A stretch of DNA of 36,715 nucleotides. Origin: Syntrophobacterales bacterium GWC2_56_13. Its GTDB lineage: Bacteria > Desulfobacterota > Syntrophia > Syntrophales > UBA5619. A program made the position numbers and the translations under genes. Position 1 is the first letter of the stretch; each line of letters opens with the position of its first letter. The notes below the pieces were generated by a model. It did not search any database and had not been told where the DNA came from. It saw nothing but the letters and a program-made list of their open reading frames with translations. This document shows positions 8,375 to 19,325 of the stretch, one piece after another. Location: contig MICJ01000066.1 of the NCBI GenBank assembly GCA_001830835.1, positions 7,047 through 43,761 on the forward strand. The letters are read 5' to 3'.

Positions 8375-9145
8375 CTATTTCACCATGATCCGGAAGTCGA
8401 AACGGGCCGTCATCCAAGGATCGGCGCCGCCGTTGAACACCCGCTCGACAAAGGTCGCGTCTCCGTTCCGGTCGATGATGAGGGCCGTCGAGGAACGGGT
8501 GCCATAATCCGGGCTCTCGATGAAGAGCGGGGAGAGAACCCGCTCCCATTCCAATTCCACCCCCGTGTAGGGGAGCCGGTCGTCCGGCGGCCGCGTCCGG
8601 TCGGCAAGAAGATCGAGTAACGCCTCCGGCGAGAGCATACCCTTCCTCGCTAAGATATCCGCGAGCGCCTTCTTCCCACGTTCCACTTTAGGCCACGGGG
8701 TGTCGAGGAGGCGGTTGCTCAGGCCGTAGATCCCCGGTGTCAGGGGTCGCTGCCCATCCCGGTTCGAAAAGAAGAAGAGCTCGGCGGCGTCGCCCAGGAT
8801 CAGACTGAAATCGTTATACAGATCGGCGCGTGATTCCAGCAGCCGCAGATAGTCTTCCGGGGCATCTCGGCCGCGGAGATAATCGCTGACCAGATGTCCC
8901 CGCGACGGGGCCTTCTCCTTAAGCGTCGCCGGATCGCGGTAGTTCGTCAGCGCCGCCACCCTCCCCTCCCGGGTGATTCCGAGCCAGGTCCCCCCCTCCT
9001 TCAGATCCCTCCCGGCCAGGAGCTCCGGCGCATCGTCCCAGAAGGCGGCCGCCGCCGAAGGCCGATCATAGAACTCGTCCCGGTTGGCAGCCAGGATAAG
9101 CGGATATTTTTTTTGCGTTTTCCAGGCAAAAATGATCAGACACAT
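8375..9145 (-). CDS. NRDE (TANGO2-like) family protein
   Basis: MCLIIFAWKTQKKYPLILAANRDEFYDRP, the NRDE family signature. Confidence 0.93.
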   Translation of the reverse strand: MCLIIFAWKTQKKYPLILAANRDEFYDRPSAAAAFWDDAPELLAGRDLKEGGTWLGITREGRVAALTNYRDPATLKEKAPSRGHLVSDYLRGRDAPEDYLRLLESRADLYNDFSLILGDAAELFFFSNRDGQRPLTPGIYGLSNRLLDTPWPKVERGKKALADILARKGMLSPEALLDLLADRTRPPDDRLPYTGVELEWERVLSPLFIESPDYGTRSSTALIIDRNGDATFVERVFNGGADPWMTARFDFRIMVK

Positions 9146-9261
9146 CCGGAGAGCCTCTGTTTGACCGCCTGCAGGATCCGCCCCATGACCTCCCCCGCGT
9201 TGGCTTGAATGACGACGTCCGCGACCCGGTAGATCTTCTCTTCCGCCGCCTGATCGATCAC
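9136..9261 (-). pseudogene. short remnant or small ORF overlapping NRDE start, possibly a P-loop kinase C-terminus
   Basis: VIDQAAEEKIYRVADVVIQANAGEVMGRILQAVKQRLSGCV; stop overlaps the NRDE ATG; kinase resemblance is only to the terminal segment. Confidence 0.3.
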
Positions 9262-9420
9262 GTTACCCCCCACTGATGTATAGCCCGCCGTCCGCTGCGG
9301 AGAGTGCTGAACTATACCCGAACAGAACCGAAAAAACAAAACGAAAAACTGTCTCTGTCGGGGATCAGATGCGAAAGGCTTTTTTGAATGTAAAAAAATC
9401 TTTTTGAATCGGATATATTC

Positions 9421-9450
9421 TTGACACGCCGTGGACCTTTTGCTTATATT
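9421..9450 (+). promoter_or_regulatory. sigma70-type promoter upstream of diadenylate cyclase gene
   Basis: TTGACA (9421-9426), 18 nt spacer, TATATT (9445-9450). Confidence 0.55.
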
Positions 9451-9536
9451 GAGAACGCTTATAATGTTTTTTCAAACATCCCGTACCGATAGACAACCCG
9501 GCCCTCTCCCGACGGGCGGAAAGATGAAAGTGTGAT

Positions 9537-11000
9537 ATGGTCGAAAGCGCGCTGGCGATACTCCGCAATTTCCGGATTCTGGACCTCGTCGACATTGCCA
9601 TCATCTCGGTAATGATCTCGGCGCTTTTGATCTGGTTCAAGAACCGCGCAACCCGGTTCGTTTTTCTCGGCATCACCCTGCTCGGGGTCATCTATATCCT
9701 CGCCCGTTTCTTTCAGCTTTACCTGACGACGGTTGTCCTGCAGGCCTTTTTCGCGATCCTGCTGTTCGTCCTTGTGGTCATCTTCCAGGAGGACCTCCGC
9801 CGCTTCTTTGAACGGCTCGCCCTTCTTGGCAGGTTCCGGAAAAAAATCCTCACGGCGACCACCTTCAGCGAGAGCGCGGAGATCATCGCAGAGACCACCG
9901 CCGCCCTCGCCCACAAGAGGATCGGCGCACTGATTGTCATCCAGGGGGAGGATCCGCTCGACCGCCACCTCACCGGGGGCAGCAATCTCGACGGTCTGCT
10001 CAGCCAGCCCCTCTTAGAGAGCATCTTCGATCCCCACTCGATCGGTCACGACGGCGCCGTCCTCGTCGACGACAACCGGGTGATGCGGTTCGGCTGCCAC
10101 CTGCCCCTTTCGGCTAACGCCGCCCGGCACGGGAACCTTGGTCTTCGCCACTCAGCGGCCCTTGGCCTTTCGGAGAGGTCGGACGCGATCTGCATCGTGG
10201 TCTCCGAAGAGCGGGGCACAATCTCGCTCGCAAGAGAGGAGAGGATCCAGGAGATCGCCAACGCCTCGGCTCTCCGCATCGAGCTGGAAACCTTCTTCGC
10301 AAAAAGGACGCCACTCTCCAAACAGACGCCCATCCTGAACTGGCTGAAGAAAAACCAGCGGGAAAAGGTGCTTGCCATCGTCCTTGCCGGTATCCTTTGG
10401 GTCGTCTTCGGCTATCAGCGGGAAACGATCGGCCGCGATTTCGTCGTGCCCATAGAATATGTGAACGCCCCGGTGGAATGGGTCCTGGAAGAGCCTAAGG
10501 TCACGGAGGTAAAGATCTTGCTGATGGGCCCCACACAGGCCTTTCAGCTCCTGCACCCGGAGAGAATGAAGGTCTCCGTCGACCTCGCCCAGCTTAGACC
10601 CGGAACCCAGGAGATCACCCTGACGCAAGACATGATCAAGGCCCCCTCCAATCTTTCGGTCGCCAGCATCTCGCCGGGACGGATCAAGATCACCACGTCC
10701 CGACTCCTCCGGTTGACCGTCCCTATCGAGGTCCTCACGGAAAACAACCCGCCCCGGGAGATGTCGGTCCAAGGCATCACGGCCTCCCCCGCTGAGGCGC
10801 AGGTCCTCATCCCCCGCCGGCTCCGCGGCAAGAAGATACGGGTCATGACCGAACCGATCGATCTGTCGCTCCTGGACGTCCAGAGCGTCTTTACCCCGCC
10901 TCTCCGGTACTCGCCGGATATCCAGTTCGCCGGCGGAAAGGCGCCGATAGTCCGGGTTGTCGTCAAGACCCTCAAGAAGACCACCCCCTCACGCCGTTAG
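9537..11000 (+). CDS. CdaA-type diadenylate cyclase fused to YbbR (CdaR-like) domains
   Basis: N-terminal TM segments; IGALIVIQ, HDGAVLVDDNRVMRFGCHLPLS and LGLRHSAALGLSERSDA match the DAC domain; a second TM then repeated YbbR-like beta-rich domains. Confidence 0.88.
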   Translation: MVESALAILRNFRILDLVDIAIISVMISALLIWFKNRATRFVFLGITLLGVIYILARFFQLYLTTVVLQAFFAILLFVLVVIFQEDLRRFFERLALLGRFRKKILTATTFSESAEIIAETTAALAHKRIGALIVIQGEDPLDRHLTGGSNLDGLLSQPLLESIFDPHSIGHDGAVLVDDNRVMRFGCHLPLSANAARHGNLGLRHSAALGLSERSDAICIVVSEERGTISLAREERIQEIANASALRIELETFFAKRTPLSKQTPILNWLKKNQREKVLAIVLAGILWVVFGYQRETIGRDFVVPIEYVNAPVEWVLEEPKVTEVKILLMGPTQAFQLLHPERMKVSVDLAQLRPGTQEITLTQDMIKAPSNLSVASISPGRIKITTSRLLRLTVPIEVLTENNPPREMSVQGITASPAEAQVLIPRRLRGKKIRVMTEPIDLSLLDVQSVFTPPLRYSPDIQFAGGKAPIVRVVVKTLKKTTPSRR

Positions 11001-11003
11001 GGA

Positions 11004-12404
<1,401 letters not shown>

Positions 12405-12504
12405 GGAACCTCCGAGAGGCAATATCCATTCATACCCGGGGCGCCCCGGGATTTAGGATTTTTCTCCGCAATTGCGGCCCTTTTGTCAAGTGAAAAAACA
12501 CGTG

Positions 12505-12531
12505 CGGCCGGCCGTTCCGGCCGACTTTTTT
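12505..12531. terminator. bidirectional terminator-like hairpin between divergent genes
   Basis: CGGCCGG-CCGTT-CCGGCCG followed by a T-run on + (12526-12531) and an A-run upstream at 12493-12498 (T-run on -). Confidence 0.55.
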
Positions 12532-12627
12532 ATTGTATTTCCCCCGCCGATGGGCTAAATTACCTGCGCTTTGCATCCGGCCATCCTCATCCCGACACGA
12601 TCCGTTCGACCCCGGAGGACAAGAGCG

Positions 12628-13686
12628 ATGCCCAGAACCAAGAAGAGAAGGTCCGCCAAGACCGGGCTCCCGCCCGGCGCCCTGATTCATATCGGGGAGA
12701 GGCATGCGGAAAAGGCGAAGATCACCCTCTGCGAATACGACGAATCCCGCTTCGAGGAAAGAGAGATCCATACCCTGGAAGGCGCCCTGCAGCCCCCGGA
12801 CAAGGAAGCCGTTACCTGGGTCCACATCGACGGTCTCCAGGACGTCCGCCTCCTCGAACAGATGGGAAACGTCTTTGGCCTCCACCCGCTCACCCTTGAA
12901 GACATCCTGAACACGGAACAGCGTCCGAAGAGCGAAGACCACGGCGATTATCTCTATGTCGTCCTCAAACGCTTCCATGAAAACGGGGGCGCGCTCGTTT
13001 CGGAGCAGGTCAGCATCGTCCTCGGCCCCAACTGGCTGATCTCCCTTCAGGAAAAGGAGGGAAAACTTCTCGACCCCGTCCGTGATCGGCTCCGCAACGG
13101 AAAGGGACGCCTCCGGAAGTCCGGTGTCGATTACCTCGCCCATGCAATTCTTGACGGGATCGTCGACAGCTATTTCGTCATCCTGGACAACCTGGGCGAG
13201 CGGATCGAAGACCTGGAAGAGGCTCTGGTCGGCCGCCCCTCGCCTGAGACCCTCCTGACGATCCAGACCCTCAAGCGGGAGATGCTCCTCCTGCGCAAAT
13301 CGGTATGGCCCCTGCGGGAAATGATCGGCAGTCTCGCCCGGTCCGATTCGCCGCTCATCCGGGAGCCGTCCGTTATCTATTTCCGCGATGTTTACGACCA
13401 CGCCGTCCAGGTCATCGACACGATCGAAAATTACCGGGACATGCTCTCCGGAATGCTGGACATCTACCTCTCGACCATCAGCAACCGGATGAACGAGATC
13501 ATGAAAGTTCTCACCATCATCGCGACCGTTTTTATGCCGTTGACCTTCCTTGCCGGGGTCTACGGGATGAATTTCAAGTACATGCCGGAGCTGGAGAAGC
13601 CCTGGGGATACTTCGCCCTCTGGGGCGTGATGATTGTCATCGCCGTTTTCATGCTGATCTACTTCAGACGAAAAAAATGGCTGTAG
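12628..13686 (+). CDS. corA: magnesium/cobalt transporter CorA
   Basis: C-terminal GVYGMNFKYMPELEKPWGYFALWGVMIVIAVFMLIYFRRKKWL; ATG at 12628 with GGAGG. Confidence 0.95.
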   Translation: MPRTKKRRSAKTGLPPGALIHIGERHAEKAKITLCEYDESRFEEREIHTLEGALQPPDKEAVTWVHIDGLQDVRLLEQMGNVFGLHPLTLEDILNTEQRPKSEDHGDYLYVVLKRFHENGGALVSEQVSIVLGPNWLISLQEKEGKLLDPVRDRLRNGKGRLRKSGVDYLAHAILDGIVDSYFVILDNLGERIEDLEEALVGRPSPETLLTIQTLKREMLLLRKSVWPLREMIGSLARSDSPLIREPSVIYFRDVYDHAVQVIDTIENYRDMLSGMLDIYLSTISNRMNEIMKVLTIIATVFMPLTFLAGVYGMNFKYMPELEKPWGYFALWGVMIVIAVFMLIYFRRKKWL

Positions 13687-13752
13687 AAATAATCGATTTC
13701 CATTCACAGGGGGGCATTCTGCGGCAGGATTTTATAAACCAGGAGGTTGAAC

Positions 13753-14232
13753 ATGGCTGTCTTCGAAGCGAGTGACATTGTCGAGGTGGCGATCCGGATC
13801 GAAGAGAACGGCGCGAATTTCTACCGCTACGCGGTGCAGATCGCCGGCAAGGAAGAGGTGAAGACCCTCTTCCGGCGCCTTGCCGACGAGGAGATGAAGC
13901 ATCAGCAGACCTTCACGGAGATCCTGGCCGGGATGGACCCGTCCATCCCCCCGGAGGGTTATGACGGTGAGTATGCCGCCTACCTCCACAGCTACGTGGA
14001 CAACCGCCTCGTCTTCAAGATGGAAGTCCTGGCCGGCGAACTGGCGAAGATCCGGGACGAGGCATCGGCCTTCGATTTCGCCATCCGGCGGGAGCTCGAT
14101 TCCATCCTCTATTACCGGGAGATCCGGGAATTCCTGCCGGCGGACCGGCGGGAAGAAATCGACCGGATCATCGCCGAGGAGAAGGCACATTTCAAGAGGC
14201 TGTCGGAGATGAGGAAGCGCCTCGGATGCTGA
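13753..14232 (+). CDS. ferritin-like / rubrerythrin-type diiron protein
   Basis: ATG at 13753 with AGGAGG; EENGANFYRYAV...ADEEMKHQQTF...EEKAHFKRL. Confidence 0.85.
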   Translation: MAVFEASDIVEVAIRIEENGANFYRYAVQIAGKEEVKTLFRRLADEEMKHQQTFTEILAGMDPSIPPEGYDGEYAAYLHSYVDNRLVFKMEVLAGELAKIRDEASAFDFAIRRELDSILYYREIREFLPADRREEIDRIIAEEKAHFKRLSEMRKRLGC

Positions 14233-14255
14233 AAATGATGTATTGATGCACAGCC

Positions 14256-14585
14256 TTGCCTTCCGAGAAAAAGGGGTATCTTACCTTGAACGATTTTATC
14301 CAGAGAATCATTGCTTCCAGAAAAGGACTGTTCTGGGATAAAGGTCCGTTGGATCCGGAGAAAGATAAGTTCGTTATCGTCGAAAGGATTCTTGAGCTTG
14401 GAACGGAAAGGGAGTTCCAAACGGTTATTTCCTACTACGGCGATGAATTCATCAGGGAGGTGGTTCGTAACAGCCGGAACCTCAGCCCCAAAACGGTTAA
14501 TTATTTTGCCTGGTTATTAGACATTTCCCGGGAGGCTACACGATGTTTTTCCGCTGTATCACCGCGGACATGGCAGCCATTCTGA
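14256..14585 (+). CDS. putative antitoxin-like protein (DUF6922-like) paired with AbiEii fragment
   Basis: LNDFIQRIIASRKGLFWD...ILELGTEREFQTVISYYGDEFIREVVRNSRNLSPKTVNYFAWLLDI; overlaps the downstream AbiEii-like ORF. Confidence 0.6.
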   Translation: MPSEKKGYLTLNDFIQRIIASRKGLFWDKGPLDPEKDKFVIVERILELGTEREFQTVISYYGDEFIREVVRNSRNLSPKTVNYFAWLLDISREATRCFSAVSPRTWQPF

Positions 14586-14785
14586 AAAACCCGTTCCTAA
14601 GGGAGCTCCCCCCGCAAACATATCTGGCGGGCGGCACCGCTGTGGCGCTTCATCTTGGCCATCGACTCTCCGTGGATCTTGACTTTTTCACACCCCATGA
14701 CCTGGACAGCCTGCTATGGTACAAGGGGCTGCAAACAGCCTTTTCCAGGGATTTTAAATTATTTCATATCCAACCGGGTCGATAA
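14543..14785 (+). pseudogene. truncated AbiEii/AbiGii-type nucleotidyltransferase toxin
   Basis: LAGGTAVALHLGHRLSVDLDFFTP matches the NTase core, but the ORF stops at 80 aa. Confidence 0.7.
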
Positions 14786-14849
14786 TAAACCTCTCTAAGG
14801 AAGGAGTATCACCGGTAATCACGAGACATCAGGAAAGGAAGCTGACAAT

Positions 14850-15056
14850 ATGAATCTGTTGAACTATACGGGGTCTATCCTCATCTCCCTCTGCATCGGC
14901 CTGGGAGGGTTTGTCTTGGCATTCAAGATCTTCGACTGGTTGACGCCCGGGGTGCATTTTTCCGAACAGCTTAAACAAGACAACCGCTCGGTGGCCATAT
15001 TCCTGGCCGGGCTCTTTATCGGCTTGGGCCTGCTACTTGGAAGCACGGTAAAATGA
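14850..15056 (+). CDS. DUF350-like small membrane protein
   Basis: 68 aa, two TM segments; NYTGSILISLCIGLGGFVLAFKIFDWLTPGVHFSEQLKQDNRSVAIFLAGLFIGLGLLLGSTV. Confidence 0.75.
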   Translation: MNLLNYTGSILISLCIGLGGFVLAFKIFDWLTPGVHFSEQLKQDNRSVAIFLAGLFIGLGLLLGSTVK

Positions 15057-15529
15057 AAAAACTGGCTTTCATGATCTTGTTGTGCGCATTTATTCATTTT
15101 TTGGCCAAGCCGGCTGTCTCGGAGACGACCGGTATGGACGCACCGGAATTTAAAGCTTTCTGGGACCGGTTACGGACGACTATCGAGCTCCACCTTCACA
15201 GACCCTATGTCTGGGGGTCAAGCGGCTTAAAGAGTTTCGATTGTTCCGGATTTGTCTGGCGTGTGCTGAACGACAGCGGGGTGTTGATCAAGCGCACGAC
15301 TGCACGCAAATTTTACCTGTCGCTGCCGGCCGTCGAGCCGGATCGGGAGTACAGACCCGGGAATGTCGTTTTTTTCGATGACCTCAAGCACTGCGGTATC
15401 GTGTCGAACAGGCAAAAATTCTACCACGCCAGAAGCTCGACGGGGACCACCCTCGATAGTTTCGACACTTATTGGCGTCAGAAGGTAATTGGTTTCCGGG
15501 CAATACCTGTGCCGGACATCTCGCGGTAA
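15053..15529 (+). CDS. NlpC/P60-family peptidase, secreted
   Basis: Signal peptide; YVWGSSGLKSFDCSGFVWRVL catalytic Cys motif; H in DDLKHCGIV; 4-nt overlap with upstream gene. Confidence 0.85.
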   Translation: MKKLAFMILLCAFIHFLAKPAVSETTGMDAPEFKAFWDRLRTTIELHLHRPYVWGSSGLKSFDCSGFVWRVLNDSGVLIKRTTARKFYLSLPAVEPDREYRPGNVVFFDDLKHCGIVSNRQKFYHARSSTGTTLDSFDTYWRQKVIGFRAIPVPDISR

Positions 15530-15574
15530 TGACACGTGCGGGAGGTGCCCTCAGTCTTGCGCATGCCTTGAGCG

Positions 15575-15739
15575 GTGCTCATCCATTTATCCAATGCCGA
15601 AGGCGCCTACGCCATGCAGTTCACATTGGAGGATGCCGGTTGGTCTGTGGAACGGGTGGCCCCGTTTGACGATCTCACGTGGATAAAGGCACAATGGTCG
15701 GAGCGCGTTGCTGCCCTTGGGCAGAAGGAACAAACATAA
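15575..15739 (+). pseudogene. short GTG-initiated ORF, possible C-terminal gene fragment
   Basis: VLIHLSNAEGAYAMQFTLEDAGWSVERVAPFDDLTWIKAQWSERVAALGQKEQT, protein-like composition. Confidence 0.25.
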
Positions 15740-16046
15740 GAGAGCTGCGAATCGGGTAGCCGGGGGTTTTTCTCCCTTTGGTGTTTCTCTGTAATGACAA
15801 CTTCCTGTAGTCGAGCATGAGCTATCTTATCGATTTATACTCGGTTATTAGTGGCAATCGTTGCGTTCACTGGTTATCGCCTTCTGAAGAAAAGACGAAT
15901 GGATATGCACAAAATCGCCTCTCAATGTTTCTCAATGTCTTGATTCGCCCTACCTGGTACCTCATAATTAAAAGTTACCGAAGGAGAGTTTGGAAAGCGG
16001 GACGTTGACTCGAAAGCTCAGGCAATGCAGGCGACAACACTACCGC

Positions 16047-17261
16047 TCAGTAGATCACTTCTTCCTTTACGAGTTCCTCAATCTCTTCCGTTGACATGCC
16101 GAGGATCTGTCTGAAATAAAGATCATTGTGCTCACCTAGGAGAGGGGCATGGCGTTGAATCTCAGCCGGTGTGGCTGAGAGCCGCCACGGAGGCGTAATG
16201 GTCCAGTCCTTTCCCACCTCCGGATGCTCGACAATCCTGAAAATGCCGCGCTCCTGCAAATGGGGGTCTTTGAAGAGGTCCTCACTGCTCATGGACGGGG
16301 CAGCCGCAACACCTTCCTTCTGCAGAAGCGCCATGGCCGTGTAGACGTCATACTCGGTAGTCCATGCGGTGACGATTCGATCCAATTCCCCCTGATTGGC
16401 GAAGCGCCGGTAGCTATCGGCAAACCGCTCGTCTCCTGCCAGTTCCGGCTTGCCCATTGCTCTGCACAGGCCGCACCACTCCTCTTCCGTGGCCACGGCA
16501 ATGCTGATCCATTTGTCTTCCCCCCGACAGCGATAACAATTATGGGGGGCCATCGTGTCTTCTTTGTTACCTTTGCGCATCTGAACGCGGCCGTTCATGA
16601 TGTAGTCGAGAATCACCTCCCCCATCATGACGGTGATTGTTTCCTGCGATGCCAGGTCGATGTACTGTCCTTTCCCCGTTTTCTGCCGATAAACGAGGGC
16701 CGCGAGGATGGCAAAGGCGGATGTCGCGGCACTGCGCAAATCGATGGAACCCATGAGATTGCTCGGCTGACAGTCTTCGTAGCCGGTCAGGAAGGATACC
16801 CCTCCCAGGGCGGCAAACGTCGGGGCATAGCCGACATACTTCCGTTCCGGACCCACCTGACCGCATGCCGAAGAGGAAAGGTAAATAATATCCGGTTTGT
16901 ATTTGCTTACTGCATCATAACCAAGGCCGAGTCTTTCGATGACACCCGGCCGCATGTTCTCGATAACTACATCACTGATGGTGATCAATTTCTTGGCGAC
17001 GTGCGCCGCTTCGGGTTTGGAGATATTCAAGGTCACGCTCTTCTTGTTAAAATTGAGGCTGTTGAAAACCGAAGACTGATCGGGACTCGTAAACTGCACG
17101 CCCGTCGTGAAGGAAAGCGATCGGGAATGATCCAGACGGCGCCTGCTCTCAACCTTGACGATCTCAGCACCCAGCAGGCCGAGGAGGCACGTCGCATACG
17201 GCCCCGCCCAGGCCGCGGTAAATTCAGTGACTCTTACTCCCTGTAATGGTCCTCCGCTCAT
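16047..17261 (-). CDS. CaiB/BaiF (class III) CoA-transferase family protein
   Basis: GVRVTEFTAAWAGPYATCLLGLLGAEIVKVE; GSIDLRSAATSAFAILAAL retains the catalytic Asp position. Confidence 0.95.
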   Translation of the reverse strand: MSGGPLQGVRVTEFTAAWAGPYATCLLGLLGAEIVKVESRRRLDHSRSLSFTTGVQFTSPDQSSVFNSLNFNKKSVTLNISKPEAAHVAKKLITISDVVIENMRPGVIERLGLGYDAVSKYKPDIIYLSSSACGQVGPERKYVGYAPTFAALGGVSFLTGYEDCQPSNLMGSIDLRSAATSAFAILAALVYRQKTGKGQYIDLASQETITVMMGEVILDYIMNGRVQMRKGNKEDTMAPHNCYRCRGEDKWISIAVATEEEWCGLCRAMGKPELAGDERFADSYRRFANQGELDRIVTAWTTEYDVYTAMALLQKEGVAAAPSMSSEDLFKDPHLQERGIFRIVEHPEVGKDWTITPPWRLSATPAEIQRHAPLLGEHNDLYFRQILGMSTEEIEELVKEEVIY

Positions 17262-17277
17262 GTTCTGTTCCCTCCTC

Positions 17278-18492
17278 CTAGATGATGGCAGCTTCCCGCA
17301 GCTTCACCAATTCTTCCCGATTGTATCCCAAGCGGCCGCAGTAGATCTCCTCGTTATGTTCACCCAACAGGGGCGCTGCCCGTCTCAGTTGCCAGGGTGT
17401 TTCGCTAAAATGGTAAGGCGCAGAGGGGAATTTCATTTTGCCTGCAACGGAATGATCCATCTCGACGAAAAAGCCCCGGGCCTGCAATTGCTCCGACTTC
17501 ACCATATCCTCGGTGGAATGGAGGGGAGCGACGGGACAGCTCAGCGATTGCCCTTCCCGATATATTTGCTCTTTCGTGCGCTTTACCATCCATTTACTGA
17601 TCAGTTTTGTCAATTCCAGAGCATTCTCTGAACGGGCATTACGATCCTTGCACCAATCCTGCTTTGCCCAGTCAGGATCACCGATGAGCTTTATCAGAGA
17701 GTTCCACTGGTGATCTTCGGGGGTCACCGAAACGACGTACCCATCCTTGCAGGGCATGACACCGCCCGGCATGGCGCTTGCCTGCCGTCCCGTCCTGTTC
17801 ATGACAACACCGCTGTTGGCATAGGTCACCGACTCGATGCGCTGCATATTGATCAGGGTTTCCTGCTTCGAGATTTCAATGAACTGCCCTTCACCGGAAA
17901 CCCCTTTCCAGAAATACGCCGCCAGGATGGCGATAAGAGCCATGAGGGCCGGATCGTAATTGCAAAGATTGCCACCCGGCTTAACAGGAGGCCTCTCAAG
18001 ATCTGGAGATGGGAGGGGCAAGAGATACGCCTGCCCACTCACATTGGCCAAATTCAGCTGGTATGCCTTGTAATCCTTGTGGGGCCCGCTTCTTCCATAG
18101 GGCGTGATCGATGTCATGATCAGGCCCGAGTTGATTTTTTTCAATTCCTCGTAGCCCAATCCCCACTGTTCGATCTCGCCCGGAGCGCCGTCTTCCACGA
18201 GAATGTCGACGTCACGTACCAGCTTCTTGAAGATTTCACCCCCCGTAGGTTTGCGCGGATCCATTGTGACGCTTAACTTATTGCTGTTGAGGTAGAGAAA
18301 AAGGCCGCTCTTTTCATGGTGAGGTATATCATCAGGAAATGGCCCTTTTCTCCTCGCCTCATCGCCTTCCATCGGCGGCTCAATCTTTATCACCTCCGCG
18401 CCCAGATCGGCCATGATCTTCGTGGTGTACGCCCCCGTGACAGTCCGACAGTATTCGAGGATCTTCACCCCCTCCAGACACGTGTCCTGCAT
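17278..18492 (-). CDS. CaiB/BaiF (class III) CoA-transferase family protein, second paralogue
   Basis: GVKILEYCRTVTGAYTTKIMADLGAEVIKIEPP; same length as the neighbouring paralogue, 16 nt apart. Confidence 0.95.
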   Translation of the reverse strand: MQDTCLEGVKILEYCRTVTGAYTTKIMADLGAEVIKIEPPMEGDEARRKGPFPDDIPHHEKSGLFLYLNSNKLSVTMDPRKPTGGEIFKKLVRDVDILVEDGAPGEIEQWGLGYEELKKINSGLIMTSITPYGRSGPHKDYKAYQLNLANVSGQAYLLPLPSPDLERPPVKPGGNLCNYDPALMALIAILAAYFWKGVSGEGQFIEISKQETLINMQRIESVTYANSGVVMNRTGRQASAMPGGVMPCKDGYVVSVTPEDHQWNSLIKLIGDPDWAKQDWCKDRNARSENALELTKLISKWMVKRTKEQIYREGQSLSCPVAPLHSTEDMVKSEQLQARGFFVEMDHSVAGKMKFPSAPYHFSETPWQLRRAAPLLGEHNEEIYCGRLGYNREELVKLREAAII

Positions 18493-18591
18493 TGTGTATC
18501 GTTCCTCCTTTCCACGTATTCCGTTCGGATCGAGCCCCTTTCGGTAATCCGACGGTGTGCCCGGGTAACTGCACTCACCGTCCTCTCGCCC

Positions 18592-19191
18592 TTACGGCCT
18601 CGTCCGCTGCTTCTTCAGCCCTTTCCCCCCCTGTGCATTGGATGCAGCCACTCTTGGCAAACTCCCGTTCACAATCTTCTGCATTGCCTCTTCCGCCCAT
18701 TCCAATTCGGCCTTACAGCGCCTTACCAGGAAGTCCAAGACCAATTCCCAGTAGAATCTGTCCAGGTTGTCCCTTCCCAGTGCGGTCTTCTCGATGTGTT
18801 TCCGGGCTTCGGTTTCATAATAGGCCAGCTCCTCCTTTTTGACCTTAATGAAGTTATCCATGCCCGCGATAATAGCTTTCTTCTTGACTTGGGAGGCGAA
18901 GGAGAGTTTCAACACGAGGCGCTCCTTCACCGGGGCAACCTTCCAGGCTCCCGCCATCCAACGCTGAAACTCCGCCTTTCCTTTCTTTGTCAGACAGTAC
19001 ATGTTTCGCGCGGGGCGCTTTTCCTGCTGCTCCCGTGTGGAGGTGACCAGACCTTCCACCGCCATTTCCTTAAGGGTACGATAGACCTGTGAGAGTTTGG
19101 GCATGCCGGGTTGGAAGAACCTCTTACGGAGAGAATAGCCGCTTTCCGGCCCATAGGTGAGAAATCCCAACAATACGTATTTTAGAGACAT
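18592..19191 (-). CDS. PadR-family transcriptional regulator
   Basis: MSLKYVLLGFLTYGPESGYSLRKRF...LSQVYRTLKEMAVEGLV...KKGKAEFQRWM. Confidence 0.92.
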   Translation of the reverse strand: MSLKYVLLGFLTYGPESGYSLRKRFFQPGMPKLSQVYRTLKEMAVEGLVTSTREQQEKRPARNMYCLTKKGKAEFQRWMAGAWKVAPVKERLVLKLSFASQVKKKAIIAGMDNFIKVKKEELAYYETEARKHIEKTALGRDNLDRFYWELVLDFLVRRCKAELEWAEEAMQKIVNGSLPRVAASNAQGGKGLKKQRTRP

Positions 19192-19325
19192 GCCATACCC
19201 GCTCCTCTTTTCACATTCTCCATTATCTCCTCCAAACCTGCAGGACCGGGATAAATCGTCGTCCCCATCCGTCTAAATCACCACGTCCCAAGCCGCTCTT
19301 GGATATACTTGTATTATATTCACTT

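Noticed and set aside
12430-13707. 425-aa minus-strand ORF
   Set aside because: Antisense to corA; no family motif, a high-GC shadow ORF
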